Of a stretch of DNA of 64,000 nucleotides, positions 1-8,231 are shown one piece after another. The position numbers were made by a program, and so were the translations under genes. The stretch comes from Bdellovibrio sp. (GTDB lineage: Bacteria; Bdellovibrionota; Bacteriovoracia; Bacteriovoracales; Bacteriovoracaceae). The notes beneath the pieces were generated by a model, which searched no databases, was not told where the DNA came from, and was given only the letters and a program-made list of their open reading frames with translations. The stretch lies in contig JACPIU010000038.1 of the NCBI GenBank assembly GCA_016187935.1, forward strand, positions 1 to 64,000. The letters are read 5' to 3'. Within the stretch, counting starts at the first letter, position 1, and every line of letters begins with the position of its first letter.

Positions 1-120
1 GTGGCAGGCGAGAAAAAAATCACGCGAAAGTGTGGTCTGTTGTTAAATGTCGTAGCTCATATTTAGCTCACGAAGCCCGACCGGGTGTCTACTTTATCTT
101 TAATTTCAGTTAGTTAGAAG

Positions 121-141
121 GAGATGGTGCCCAGGACTGGA
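121..141. repeat. Left attachment site (att direct repeat)
   Basis: A 21-bp perfect copy of the sequence at 12316-12336, with core GGTGCCCAGGACTGGA, which is the complement of the tRNA-Leu 3' end. The flanking bases do not continue as a tRNA, so this is the duplicated crossover site and not a second tRNA. Confidence 0.85.
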
Positions 142-271
142 TTGCATGGGCCCAATTTTAAGGTCTCAATAATTTCAAAGAATTAGTCCATGATTTCAGA
201 ATGTTAACCTAACAATGAGTCTTTTCTTTTGTCGTCTGTTTTTGTCTTTTGTTGGCCGTTTTCGGGGATTT

Positions 272-290
272 TAGCGCCAAATTAGCGCCA
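272..290. repeat. Paired TAGCGCCA repeat, candidate integrase/excisionase arm site (left)
   Basis: TAGCGCCA occurs at 272-279 and 283-290, one helical turn (11 bp) apart. The same pair with the same spacing and orientation occurs at 12251-12269 near the other end of the element. Terminal position, equal spacing and presence at both ends fit arm-type binding sites of a tyrosine recombinase or its excisionase; binding is inferred. Confidence 0.55.
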
Positions 291-307
291 AAATATTTGA
301 TCGTCTT

Positions 308-329
308 TACTTATACATTAATATAAGTA
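308..329. promoter_or_regulatory. Palindromic operator upstream of the toxin-antitoxin remnant
   Basis: Perfect inverted repeat TACTTATA-N6-TATAAGTA immediately upstream of the toxin-like coding remnant and its XRE antitoxin. The position and symmetry fit autoregulation by the downstream helix-turn-helix protein, as is common in HigBA/RelBE-type operons. Confidence 0.5.
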
Positions 330-341
330 TGACTCACCTCT

Positions 342-646
342 ATGGTCATGATTAAAAGAACCAAAGAATATTTTAAAAAGTTCAAAGCCGACTTTGAAAG
401 GGTCTATTTTCCGAGGGAGACGGACAAGTTTTGAAGGCATGGGCCAGGGAAATGGAACTGTTTGGCCCTAAATATATTGCCGAAAGCAGTGAATGGAGAG
501 ATCACCCACTAGATGGAGAATGATCTGGATATCGGGCATCTTGTTTTAGCGTGAATGGGAGAATCATCTATCGAATTATAGATGAGAGAACAATAGAGGT
601 CTGTGAGGTTGAGCGGATAACACCCGCCCACAACTATAAACGGTGA
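342..646 (+). pseudogene. RelE/HigB-like toxin, broken by a frameshift and a stop
   Basis: The reading frame opens at ATG 342 (or 348) and encodes a toxin-like N-terminus (IKRTKEYFKKFKADF) but hits a TGA near 433. A +1 shift then reads KAWAREMELFGPKYIAESSEW, stops at a TGA where Trp is expected (DGE-stop-SGYR), and continues in the same frame as NGRIIYRIIDERTIEVCEVE to a stop at 646. That ending is typical of RelE-superfamily mRNA interferases. It sits 9 bp upstream of an XRE antitoxin, the HigBA order. Two independent lesions argue for true decay and not one sequencing error. Confidence 0.7.
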
Positions 647-655
647 GGAATTTTT

Positions 656-1003
656 ATGGCAAAGCAAAAAAGTAATAACGAATTTCTGGAAATGTTAAAT
701 GACTTTTTTCCAAAAAATGCGACCCCCGGTGAACTAATACGGGCCAAGAGAACAAATTATCAAATCACCCTGGAAGAAGTTGAAAAAGCGACAGGCATCT
801 CTCAAAGCAATCTATCGCTCTATGAAAATGATAAGAAAACCCTTGGATATGTCCAGGCGACCAAAATCGGTTTGGCCATTGGCCTTCATCCCATGACGAT
901 ACTTTTTCCAAACGGGATAGAAGCCGATGAACGCTTCAAGGAAATTTCAAGAAAATCAGTCGAGTTGTTAAATAAAAAGATCCCACTAAAAAAAATAGGC
1001 TAA
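656..1003 (+). CDS. XRE-family antitoxin-like DNA-binding protein
   Basis: 115 residues with one helix-turn-helix domain at about 24-80: ELIRAKRTNYQITLEEVEKATGISQSNLSLYEND is the Cro/CI-type HTH, with the usual G-I-S-Q-S-N recognition region. ATG 656 follows GTGAGGA at a suitable distance. It lies directly behind a broken RelE-like toxin gene and a palindrome at 308-329. HTH antitoxins of this type neutralise their toxin and repress their own promoter. With the toxin dead, this copy may survive as a repressor or as an anti-addiction antitoxin; that is inference. Confidence 0.75.
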   Translation: MAKQKSNNEFLEMLNDFFPKNATPGELIRAKRTNYQITLEEVEKATGISQSNLSLYENDKKTLGYVQATKIGLAIGLHPMTILFPNGIEADERFKEISRKSVELLNKKIPLKKIG

Positions 1004-1080
1004 AATGCGATGAAAAAAGTGAAACAACCAATAAACATCTTTCACCTGAAAAAAATGGATGTTTGATTTTGGGGGAAATT

Positions 1081-1515
1081 ATGTACGGTATATTAATTTT
1101 TTTGCATCTAATTGGTGCCTCGATTTGGGTTGGAGGTCACCTCATCCTTGCCATTGGCATTTTGCCTAAGGCCCTAAAGGCAAATGATCCAAGTATCATT
1201 CAAGATTTTGAAGCGGTTTTTGAAAACATCGGAATTCCCGCCTTGATAACCCAGGTGATTACGGGCCTATCTCTCGCCTATCTGATGCTGGGTAATGACC
1301 TCATTGGCCTTACCTCAGGGCCACAGCGTACCGTGACACTGAAATTAGCAGGCCTTTTATTTACCCTCATTCTTGCACTACATGCGCGTCTTGGAATCAT
1401 CCCTCAATTGACCAAGGAAAATTTGCGCCTTCTGTCCTTGCATATTTATCTGGTCACATTTATGGCTATTGGCCTTATTTTTCTTGGCGTGAATTTTAGA
1501 CAAGCATGGTTTTAA
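1081..1515 (+). CDS. CopD-like four-helix membrane protein
   Basis: 144 residues, almost entirely hydrophobic, with about four membrane helices (3-24, 52-75, 86-106, 119-140). The start FLHLIGASIWVGGHLILA carries the H-x-x-G-x-x-x-W-x-G-G-H pattern of CopD/DUF2269-like integral membrane proteins, in which the histidines can bind heme or copper. ATG 1081 follows GGGGGAAATT and is preferred over a TTG 18 bp upstream. It is cargo of the integrative element. A role in copper or redox handling is a family-level guess. Confidence 0.55.
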   Translation: MYGILIFLHLIGASIWVGGHLILAIGILPKALKANDPSIIQDFEAVFENIGIPALITQVITGLSLAYLMLGNDLIGLTSGPQRTVTLKLAGLLFTLILALHARLGIIPQLTKENLRLLSLHIYLVTFMAIGLIFLGVNFRQAWF

Positions 1516-1629
1516 CGTACAAGCAATGTTGGGAAGCATCTTGAAGAAGGCGAATTTTGAATATTTTTAAGATTTGGATGAGTTTGTTGGAAGTTGAGAT
1601 GACCTATAACAATTAAGGACGAATTTTTT

Positions 1630-2148
1630 TCACTTTTCGGAACGTTTTTCATAAAGACGATAGAGAAAGCCAGGCGATAGCCCTTGGGTGGGATAGGCTT
1701 GTTCTTCCAATATGCTATATTCTGAAAAATCTACGGAGGGGAAAAAGGTATCGGCCACACCATCATAATCAACATGGCTGATATAAAGACGATGAGCCAA
1801 GGGGAGCATCATGGTGTAAATCTGGCCCCCGCCATACACAAACAACTCTTGCACATTATTATGTCGGGCATAGCTCATGGCATCCAGCGAATTGGCAAAT
1901 GCGTGAATGTTGGCGGCAGAATCTTGGGGGAAGAGCTTCGTCATTTTTTCTTTTTGACTCAAGACCAACATCTTGCGTCCGGGAAGAGGTCGACCGATGG
2001 AATGAAAAGTTTTTCTTCCCATCATCAAGTGATGTCCCATAGTCAGTTTCCTGAAGAGTTTTAAATCTTCGGGAATATGCCACAAAAGACGATTGTCCTT
2101 CCCAATTTGATTGTGTTTTCCAATGGCCGTAATGATTGAAAATAGCAT
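1630..2148 (-). CDS. folA: Dihydrofolate reductase
   Basis: 172 residues, the normal size for DHFR. It reduces dihydrofolate to tetrahydrofolate with NADPH in the cytosol. Family features: substrate-site segment LLWHIPEDLKLFRKLT with the catalytic acid at Asp28, nucleotide-binding GRKTFHSIGRPLPGR and YGGGQIY. ATG 2148 is preceded by AGGAG and lies 1 bp after the stop of the upstream channel gene, so the two are probably translationally coupled. Carriage of a DHFR on a mobile element is notable because extra copies can confer antifolate tolerance; nothing in the sequence proves this. Confidence 0.93.
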   Translation of the reverse strand: MLFSIITAIGKHNQIGKDNRLLWHIPEDLKLFRKLTMGHHLMMGRKTFHSIGRPLPGRKMLVLSQKEKMTKLFPQDSAANIHAFANSLDAMSYARHNNVQELFVYGGGQIYTMMLPLAHRLYISHVDYDGVADTFFPSVDFSEYSILEEQAYPTQGLSPGFLYRLYEKRSEK

Positions 2149-2149
2149 T

Positions 2150-2935
2150 TTATCTCCTAACAAAATTGCGCACAGGAGAGACCCACCAATAGGCTCCTCC
2201 CACGAAAACCAGACCACTGACAAGATTTCCAAGCGTCACGGGAATTAAATTCTGAAGAACGCCCATCCAACTTATTCCTTCGCCTGGAGTGGCAAAATTT
2301 GCCAGCGTGAGAAGAGTCATATTCGCCACACTATGTTCATAGCCCGCACCGATAAATCCAAAGAGGCACCAGAAAATCATGATCAATTTTCCAGATTCTG
2401 TTTTCATGCGATAGCAACACCAGACGCTTAAAACCACAAGCCAGTTACATAATATCCCGCGTAGAAAAAGTTTCCAAAATCCCAGTGCCATTTTTTTTTG
2501 GGCCATGGCCGCAAGAAATATTGTACTTGATTCATTTGAAAAAATACCAGCTTGGGCCACAATCCAAGCAAGCAAAACAGCGCCGATGAAATTTCCAAAG
2601 TAGTTGCAGATAAACAGTTTTAAAACAGAACTCCAGGTAATATTTCCTGTCATGGCACCGACAGGAAGTACCATCGTATTCCCTGTGAAAAGATCTGATC
2701 CGGCAAGAATAACCAGACTTAGGGCAATACCAAAACTCGCTCCCATAATAAGAGAGATAAAGGGGGAATGAGCGGCATAAAAAGGGGCCCCCAAAATATA
2801 AATCAAAACAATACCAAATCCCACATAGACGCCGGCCAAAGCGGCATGGATCATATAACCACTAAAGCAACTGAAAAAAAGCTTTTCCTTGGCCTTGGCC
2901 GATTCACCAATGGCATTAATAACGTCCTGATACAT
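2150..2935 (-). CDS. Formate/nitrite transporter (FNT) family channel
   Basis: 261 residues with about six membrane helices. FNT hallmarks are a GSDLFTGNTM loop and the matching GYEHSVANMTL half-helix, which form the selectivity filter of these pentameric anion channels. FNT proteins move formate, nitrite or hydrosulfide across the inner membrane. The gene is followed with a 1-bp gap by folA and preceded by a small membrane protein and a SLAC1-type channel. With the NarX/NarL-like regulators upstream on the same strand, nitrite is an attractive but unproven substrate. Confidence 0.88.
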   Translation of the reverse strand: MYQDVINAIGESAKAKEKLFFSCFSGYMIHAALAGVYVGFGIVLIYILGAPFYAAHSPFISLIMGASFGIALSLVILAGSDLFTGNTMVLPVGAMTGNITWSSVLKLFICNYFGNFIGAVLLAWIVAQAGIFSNESSTIFLAAMAQKKMALGFWKLFLRGILCNWLVVLSVWCCYRMKTESGKLIMIFWCLFGFIGAGYEHSVANMTLLTLANFATPGEGISWMGVLQNLIPVTLGNLVSGLVFVGGAYWWVSPVRNFVRR

Positions 2936-2974
2936 TTTTTTTTCCTGATTTGAGTTGAAGGAAATTTTCCCGAG

Positions 2975-3307
2975 TTAGACCATAGGGCCTTCCGGGTCGC
3001 TGTCCATGGCGCCTTTGAGATGGATAAATGAGCCAATCAACCACAATACTGTGCCTAGACCCATAGTTCCCAAGGTGGGAGTGAGCAACCATCCGGGGTT
3101 GTCATAAAGGACTCCTCCAATCTCCTGGTTTAGCGTGACATTAAAACAACCTACGCAATAGGCGATAACCCCCAAAATGGATACGACGAATCCGATAACG
3201 ACAAGCCGCCGGCCTAATCGCATGCGACGTTCGGCCTGGGCGTAGGCAAGTTTTTGTGCACCAAGTGCCACTTCTGAGTGCTGAAAAGTTTCAACTTTGA
3301 CGTCCAT
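2975..3307 (-). CDS. Small two-helix membrane protein of unknown function
   Basis: 110 residues: a basic N-terminal part (AERRMRLGRR) and two membrane helices at about 35-56 and 75-95. ATG 3307 has GGAGA upstream and lies 17 bp inside the 3' end of the SLAC1-like gene, so it is probably co-translated with it. I do not recognise the family. Its position between two anion-channel genes suggests an accessory subunit. Confidence 0.6.
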   Translation of the reverse strand: MDVKVETFQHSEVALGAQKLAYAQAERRMRLGRRLVVIGFVVSILGVIAYCVGCFNVTLNQEIGGVLYDNPGWLLTPTLGTMGLGTVLWLIGSFIHLKGAMDSDPEGPMV

Positions 3308-4439
3308 AAATGTCTCCTATGCCCTTAGTATTGGGGATGAGTTTTTCCTCGCGATTTCTGGCGTGTAAACGTTGGCATGCGAACAGAGGCGTATGCAGTA
3401 GCCGCCCGGCCAATCCAAAAAAGGCCAATAGCCATGCGGATGCCGCCGCAATCATGGCGAATTTTGCGATCCACATCAAAAATGGTGCCGAAAGTGCTTG
3501 CGACAATTGGTATGTACAAGTGGCATACATGCCGAACGGGAACACGAGACCCCAGTAGTGTGGGTCGTAAGATATTGGGATGCGCTTAATTCGATGGCGC
3601 CATATTCCAAGGATAACCAACATTGGGATCCACCAGGTTGCTGTCGCCCAAAACATAATGGTGAGTCCGAGAACAAACGGGTGGAGATGTCCAAGCAACT
3701 CCGAGTTTTTTATGGCCTTTGTAAGGAGTGCTCCAGCAAGAGAGGAAATAGCAACCGCTCCCATATTGATCCAGTAAGGGGGCATCAAATCGCGCGGTGA
3801 AAAGGTAAAAAACATGTAGCGATAAAAGATCAGAGCGATAATCCAGAGATAGAGCATTCCCCCGCACAGCCAGAAAGACATCAGTAAAAAGAGAGTCATG
3901 TCCCTGTTACCCAGCATGGTTGCACCCAGGCCGCAACCCAGAACGCAGACAGATTGAGTTCCTACCACTGCCAGTAACCATCCGCCGTTGATTCCTTCAC
4001 TCAGTGTCGGTTTTTCACTTCGAATGGTGAGTGCGGTGAAAATGGAATAAGTACATAGGAGCCACAGTAAAACGTTTATCCACCATAAGATCTCACCCAG
4101 AAATAGCAAGTTGTGAAGCACGACTAGCTGCGAGCCTACGATGCTCGTCGCCGCCACCGACGTGAAGAAACCATAAGCACGTTGGTGACTCATGCAATCT
4201 GCAAGCACATTTTTGGGGTACATCACGACCCTGGCCAAAAACAAGCTCCAAAGGATTGGAAAAACAATTATATTAATCCAGGAAAGCGTGAGACCAAGTT
4301 CCTTGAGGCCAAGGCGGTAGGCGACAATGGCAACAATTCCAGTGGCCATAGCCAATGCAAAATTGGACGGGAACATGTCCTCAAGTTGACTCTTGAGATA
4401 GTCTTCAATCTGTCGAAAATTTGGATGTCGATATCCCAT
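3291..4439 (-). CDS. SLAC1/TehA (TDT) family anion channel
   Basis: 382 residues with about ten hydrophobic segments. The N-terminal FPSNFALAMATGIVAI segment and repeated helix-pair layout match the tellurite-resistance/dicarboxylate transporter family, which includes TehA, yeast Mae1/Ssu1 and plant SLAC1. Members pass anions such as nitrate, chloride, sulfite or C4-dicarboxylates across the cytoplasmic membrane. It heads a run of four tightly packed genes ending in folA, just downstream of a NarL-type regulator on the same strand. Confidence 0.8.
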   Translation of the reverse strand: MGYRHPNFRQIEDYLKSQLEDMFPSNFALAMATGIVAIVAYRLGLKELGLTLSWINIIVFPILWSLFLARVVMYPKNVLADCMSHQRAYGFFTSVAATSIVGSQLVVLHNLLFLGEILWWINVLLWLLCTYSIFTALTIRSEKPTLSEGINGGWLLAVVGTQSVCVLGCGLGATMLGNRDMTLFLLMSFWLCGGMLYLWIIALIFYRYMFFTFSPRDLMPPYWINMGAVAISSLAGALLTKAIKNSELLGHLHPFVLGLTIMFWATATWWIPMLVILGIWRHRIKRIPISYDPHYWGLVFPFGMYATCTYQLSQALSAPFLMWIAKFAMIAAASAWLLAFFGLAGRLLHTPLFACQRLHARNREEKLIPNTKGIGDIYGRQS

Positions 4440-4542
4440 GAGATATAGACTAATGAATTATGGCCTTATTCGATATCGGCGACAGTCTGAAATACTTGTA
4501 GGATCATGCGAAATGGCGCGTCAGTTTTTGTCCTACATGGAG

Positions 4543-5178
4543 CTACGTGGTCAATTTTGATTCCAGCGCATATCGCATCAGCTGCGCATTGGAGTTCAGA
4601 CCCATCTTTTCCAGAATGCGATTTCGGTAGGTACTGATCGTCTTTACGCTTAGTCTGAGCTGGGTTGCAATCTCTGTCACGGAATGCGCCTTGGCCAACA
4701 AAAGGAAAACTTCATATTCTCGCGATGAGAGCCGCTCATGAGGAGCTTGGGAGCCGAAATCGGCAAGAGCGACATGTTCGGCGATCTGCTGTGTGGCGGT
4801 CTCACAAATATAACGTTTCCCCTGCGTGACGCTAGAGATGGCCTGCAATAATTCCTCTGGTGCCCGGTCCTTGGTGACATAGCCGGAAACGCCGACACGC
4901 AAGGCCCTAACGACAAATTGCCGTTCGCTATACATACTGAGGATAATGATGCGCAAATCGGGGATGATCTGCAAAAGTTCCGGCACAAGGTCGAGACCGT
5001 TGCGAGTTCCCAGAGCAATGTCAAGAATCAGGACGGTCCAATTTGCCTCTCGCATTTTTGCGAGTAACTCAACATCAGAGGCGGCTTCCCCGATGGGCAC
5101 ATCAGGAAATGCCTCCATGATAATGCGTTTTAATCCAGATCGAACAATGGCATGATCATCGGCCAACAGAATTCGCAT
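4543..5178 (-). CDS. NarL/FixJ-type response regulator
   Basis: 211 residues. Receiver domain 1-120 with acidic pocket Asp7-Asp8, phospho-acceptor Asp53 and Lys103. A LuxR-type helix-turn-helix sits at about 145-205 (LSSREYEVFLLLA ... SVKTISTYRNRILEKM). ATG 5178 with GGAGG seven bases upstream is preferred over upstream starts. The start lies 23 bp inside the histidine-kinase gene, so kinase and regulator are co-translated. The likely role is transcriptional control of nearby genes, plausibly the channel operon. Confidence 0.92.
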   Translation of the reverse strand: MRILLADDHAIVRSGLKRIIMEAFPDVPIGEAASDVELLAKMREANWTVLILDIALGTRNGLDLVPELLQIIPDLRIIILSMYSERQFVVRALRVGVSGYVTKDRAPEELLQAISSVTQGKRYICETATQQIAEHVALADFGSQAPHERLSSREYEVFLLLAKAHSVTEIATQLRLSVKTISTYRNRILEKMGLNSNAQLMRYALESKLTT

Positions 5179-6970
5179 GGGTGACCTCCGATTTTTGCAG
5201 TAATTGAGCAGTGACTTGCACTGTTGTTCCTTGGTTTTTTGCTTCATAAATCGACAAATGTCCGCCGATCAGCGCCACGCGCTCGCGCATGCCGATGATC
5301 CCAAGCGACTGGGGATTTTTGAGCGAGTCGGGCATAATCCCTTTTCCATTGTCCTGCACAGTCAGCGTGATATTTTCTCCATTCATGACCAGCTTGATTT
5401 CTACATTGCTTGCCTGTGCATGTCGAATAACATTGGTCAGTGCCTCCTGGGCAATTCGAAACAAGGTTATTGAGACTCTCTCATTAATGTCTGATGGGAT
5501 CTCTTCCGCATCAATCTGGATTGCAAGCTCGCTACGCTCCTCAAGACTACTGGCAAGCCATTCTAAGGCCGGAACAAGTCCCAGTTTGTCTAGGACGCTT
5601 GGGCGAAGCTCTGAGGAGATATGTTGCACCAGACTGATCATGTTACTGATTTGTGTACTCATGGCATCAATACTTTCATGCATGGCAATTGAGCAGGCCG
5701 TGGTTGCATTATCTTTCGGACAATGCGATCGCAGATGCGATATATCGATCTTTAAGGACGTGAGCGCCTGTCCTATTTCATCGTGGAGTTCACGCGAGAT
5801 GCGGGCCGCTTCTTCCTCGCGAGAGGTTTGTAGTTTGCTTGCAAGCGCCCGCAGTTGTGCTTGCACTTGGACTGCCTCATTATGTCGGGCCACAAGAGAG
5901 TCCGCCATGGTATTGAAGGCGCTGGCCAAAGAGGCGATCTCATTGTGTCCGTGAAAGAATAAAGCACGCGCCGACAAGTCACCGGCGCCGAAACGTTTTA
6001 CCGCATACGCCAGCGATCGCAGGGCGCGCAAAATTCCCAGCTCCGCCGCCAAGAAGACGACAATGATTGTAAATAAAGTCAGGGTTCCTAGAATTGCAAG
6101 AGTTCGATAAAATACGGCTGCCGTTTGTGCAAAGATGCTGGCATAGGGAAGACTGACCGCCACGTATAAATTTGGAGTTCCCTCAAATGGGAGGGCCACG
6201 AAATAGCGACGATCGGTGGTGCCCTCGATTTTTAAAGATTTTCCCCGTTTTGACCGCGAGATCTCATCGATGTTGGGAATTTTCAATCCCACCAGATTCG
6301 CCCCTTTTTCACTACGGTTAGAGTCATTATGGGCGAGAATCTGGCCGTTTTTATCCGTGATCAATAGAGAAGACATCCCGGGAAGGTCCGCCTGTCGCGC
6401 TATTTCGGAGAGCCATTCAAGGTCCAGCCCATTAAACAGCACTGCCCATACTTTTCCTTTGGCGTCTCGAATAGCATAGGCGTGATTGAGTGTGGGGCGA
6501 TTAAAGATCGGCGAGATGAGATATTCTCCAATCGCAATATCACGTGAATTCAATGCCGTCATAAACGCAGGATTATCTTTCCAGTTTCGATTACTCAATT
6601 GTGGATGGGCACTTATCCATACTTGACCATCGGGGGAAAGAACCCCCACATTGGCAAGCTGGGGGTGTCCGGCCAATAAAATCCGCAGAAAATTTGGGTC
6701 TGTGATAATGGGTGATTTTCTTCCATCCTGTTCCAACTTGGAGCCAAGCCATCGGAGCAGATTACTGGCTCCTTGAATCTGATGAGCGTGTTCGCGTCCG
6801 GCTAGGCGGGCCAAGTGTAAAGCGTCGAGCTCGGCCCGTACAAGCGCACTTGAACGCTCCCGTTCGGCCATAAAGAAAGTAAAAAGAAACGCTGGAAAAG
6901 TGGCCAGGCAGATGAGAAAAAGCAATCGGCTGCGAAGCGAAGCAAAATATGATTTCTGACTGTGTCTCAT
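5156..6970 (-). CDS. Membrane sensor histidine kinase, NarX/DegS-like (HisKA_3)
   Basis: 604 residues. Helix at 16-34, an extracytoplasmic double-Cache-like sensor (about 40-285), helix 288-312, HAMP linker 313-365, a HisKA_3 box ELHDEIGQALTSLKID with phospho-acceptor His396, and an HATPase_c domain with N-box QEALTNVIRHA and DNGKGI. This architecture senses an external small molecule and phosphorylates a NarL-type partner, here the overlapping regulator at 4543-5178. The Cache sensor differs from the classical nitrate P-box sensor of NarX, so the ligand is unknown. Confidence 0.92.
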   Translation of the reverse strand: MRHSQKSYFASLRSRLLFLICLATFPAFLFTFFMAERERSSALVRAELDALHLARLAGREHAHQIQGASNLLRWLGSKLEQDGRKSPIITDPNFLRILLAGHPQLANVGVLSPDGQVWISAHPQLSNRNWKDNPAFMTALNSRDIAIGEYLISPIFNRPTLNHAYAIRDAKGKVWAVLFNGLDLEWLSEIARQADLPGMSSLLITDKNGQILAHNDSNRSEKGANLVGLKIPNIDEISRSKRGKSLKIEGTTDRRYFVALPFEGTPNLYVAVSLPYASIFAQTAAVFYRTLAILGTLTLFTIIVVFLAAELGILRALRSLAYAVKRFGAGDLSARALFFHGHNEIASLASAFNTMADSLVARHNEAVQVQAQLRALASKLQTSREEEAARISRELHDEIGQALTSLKIDISHLRSHCPKDNATTACSIAMHESIDAMSTQISNMISLVQHISSELRPSVLDKLGLVPALEWLASSLEERSELAIQIDAEEIPSDINERVSITLFRIAQEALTNVIRHAQASNVEIKLVMNGENITLTVQDNGKGIMPDSLKNPQSLGIIGMRERVALIGGHLSIYEAKNQGTTVQVTAQLLQKSEVTHANSVGR

Positions 6971-7050
6971 TGCGCTTATTGCACCTATTCCGGATCAGTG
7001 ATAACTAAAACTGGTCGCTCTGCATTTCCCTCGAATTGTCGGACATTATT

Positions 7051-7330
7051 TTACGCGGCACAACGGTCTCGTTCAGCATACTCACGTGGACTCAAATAGC
7101 CAAGTGAGGAATGCAATCTTGTTGAATTGTGCCAAGTTCCGATGTATCTAAAAATTTTCTGCCTCGCCAATTCCTCGATTTGAATTTTTTTTCATCATGT
7201 TTATTTTTCAATGTGTGGAAAAACTCTCGCCAAAGACATTGTCGTGGCCGTCGCCCTTTCTTGACATCGATTGGACTATACCCAGTGCTTCTAGACGATC
7301 CTGCAAATCATTGTCCTAGTAGGTTTCGAG
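7051..7330 (-). pseudogene. IS3-family transposase remnant (C-terminal part)
   Basis: Reading the minus strand gives ALGIVQSMSRKGDGHDNVFGESF, a decayed form of the IS3-type integrase core (QSMSRKGNCWDNAVAESFF). It then breaks into stops and resumes in another frame as WHNSTRLHSSLGYLSPREYAE before a stop at 7051. No intact transposase or clear terminal repeats were seen. The fragment abuts a truncated HTH gene at about 7340. Confidence 0.75.
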
Positions 7331-7339
7331 AGATGCTGG

Positions 7340-7444
7340 TACCAACATATTGAGAGTGGAACCTATAGTGTAAGCCTGCCGACGCTGGAACGTATCGCTC
7401 GGGCATTTGAAGTAGATATCTCCGATTTTTTTAGCAAGAATTAA
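7340..7444 (+). pseudogene. 3' fragment of an XRE-family regulator
   Basis: The plus strand reads YQHIESGTYSVSLPTLERIARA then FEVDISDFFSKN-stop, the second half of a Cro/CI-type HTH domain and its C-terminus. The 5' part is missing and replaced by IS3 debris, so the regulator was probably destroyed by that insertion or a following deletion. Confidence 0.65.
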
Positions 7445-7550
7445 TCGAGTATATTGACCAGAAAAATTTTATGCAACATTTAACGGCCCATGCTGTTTCA
7501 TGGATTAGACTACGCAAATTCAACATGATGGATAATTCGGCTTCCCTATT

Positions 7551-7616
7551 TAAATTGTATCACACTTTAATATAATGTGATACAATTTAAATTGTCTCAC
7601 AACAATATAAATTGTG
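7551..7616. promoter_or_regulatory. Promoter and palindromic operator array of the AbiE pair
   Basis: TAAATTGTATCACA (7551-7564) and its exact reverse complement (7576-7589) flank 11 bp that carry most of a TATAAT -10 box (7571-7576). A third, direct copy with one mismatch lies at 7588-7601 and a partial copy TAAATTGTG at 7608-7616. AbiEi antitoxins repress their own operon through inverted repeats overlapping the promoter, and this array fits that role. Confidence 0.75.
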
Positions 7617-7625
7617 CTGTCATCT

Positions 7626-8231
7626 ATGAGTACTCAAGCGCGAGAAAAAAAACTAAAGCAAATCAAAAAAATGGCCTTCACCGCCAAGGAAGCAATTTCT
7701 GAGGCGGGCTTTTCTTATTACGAATTAAACCTACTTGTGAAGAACGGTTATCTTGTGAAGGAAGGACGAGGTACTTTTATTAAAAAAAACCATGCCAATA
7801 GTGAATCTGACCACTACGCCGTGGCCCTCACTCAATTAGGAGAACCTTCCGTCCTTTGCTTGTGGTCGGCCCTTGTTTTTCATGACCTTACCGAGGAGGC
7901 ACCATCGGATATTTGGGCCTATGTTCCCTATGAAAAAACTACCAGACTTAAAATAAAAGCTGTGCGAAAGAGAAATCCGCACTGGGACATTGGCATTGAA
8001 ACGATCAATGGCATCAGAGTGACTAATATTGAACGCACACTGATTGACATTCTCCTTGATCGCAAACATTTTCCCGAAGTACAGGCCTACAAAATTGTGA
8101 TGGATGCCATTCGAGTGAAAAAAACGGCCTTTCAGAAGCTTTTTGCAATGGCAAAAAAATTGAAAGCTGATAAAAGATTAAAACGTGACTTGCTCATCCT
8201 AGAGGAAACTCGTGAGGCCCCCCATGTTTAA
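7626..8231 (+). CDS. abiEi: AbiEi-like antitoxin and autorepressor
   Basis: 201 residues from ATG 7626 (a GTG lies 12 bp upstream). An N-terminal winged-helix region (about 14-55: FTAKEAISEAGFSYYELNLLVKNG) resembles the AbiEi_4-type antitoxin HTH. The C-terminal part carries the conserved GIRVTNIERTLIDIL motif of the family. AbiE is a type IV toxin-antitoxin system in which this protein represses transcription and relieves toxicity without binding the toxin. It overlaps the toxin gene by 8 bp (ATGTTTAA) and follows the operator array at 7551-7616. Confidence 0.85.
   Translation: MSTQAREKKLKQIKKMAFTAKEAISEAGFSYYELNLLVKNGYLVKEGRGTFIKKNHANSESDHYAVALTQLGEPSVLCLWSALVFHDLTEEAPSDIWAYVPYEKTTRLKIKAVRKRNPHWDIGIETINGIRVTNIERTLIDILLDRKHFPEVQAYKIVMDAIRVKKTAFQKLFAMAKKLKADKRLKRDLLILEETREAPHV

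Noticed and set aside
121-141. A second tRNA at the left end
   Set aside because: Only the 3' terminal 21 bp match; the rest of a tRNA cloverleaf is missing, so it is an attachment-site duplicate.
5289-5954. 221-residue frame antisense to the sensor kinase
   Set aside because: The opposite strand encodes a complete HisKA_3 kinase; the antisense frame is low-complexity Ser/Arg-rich shadow sequence.
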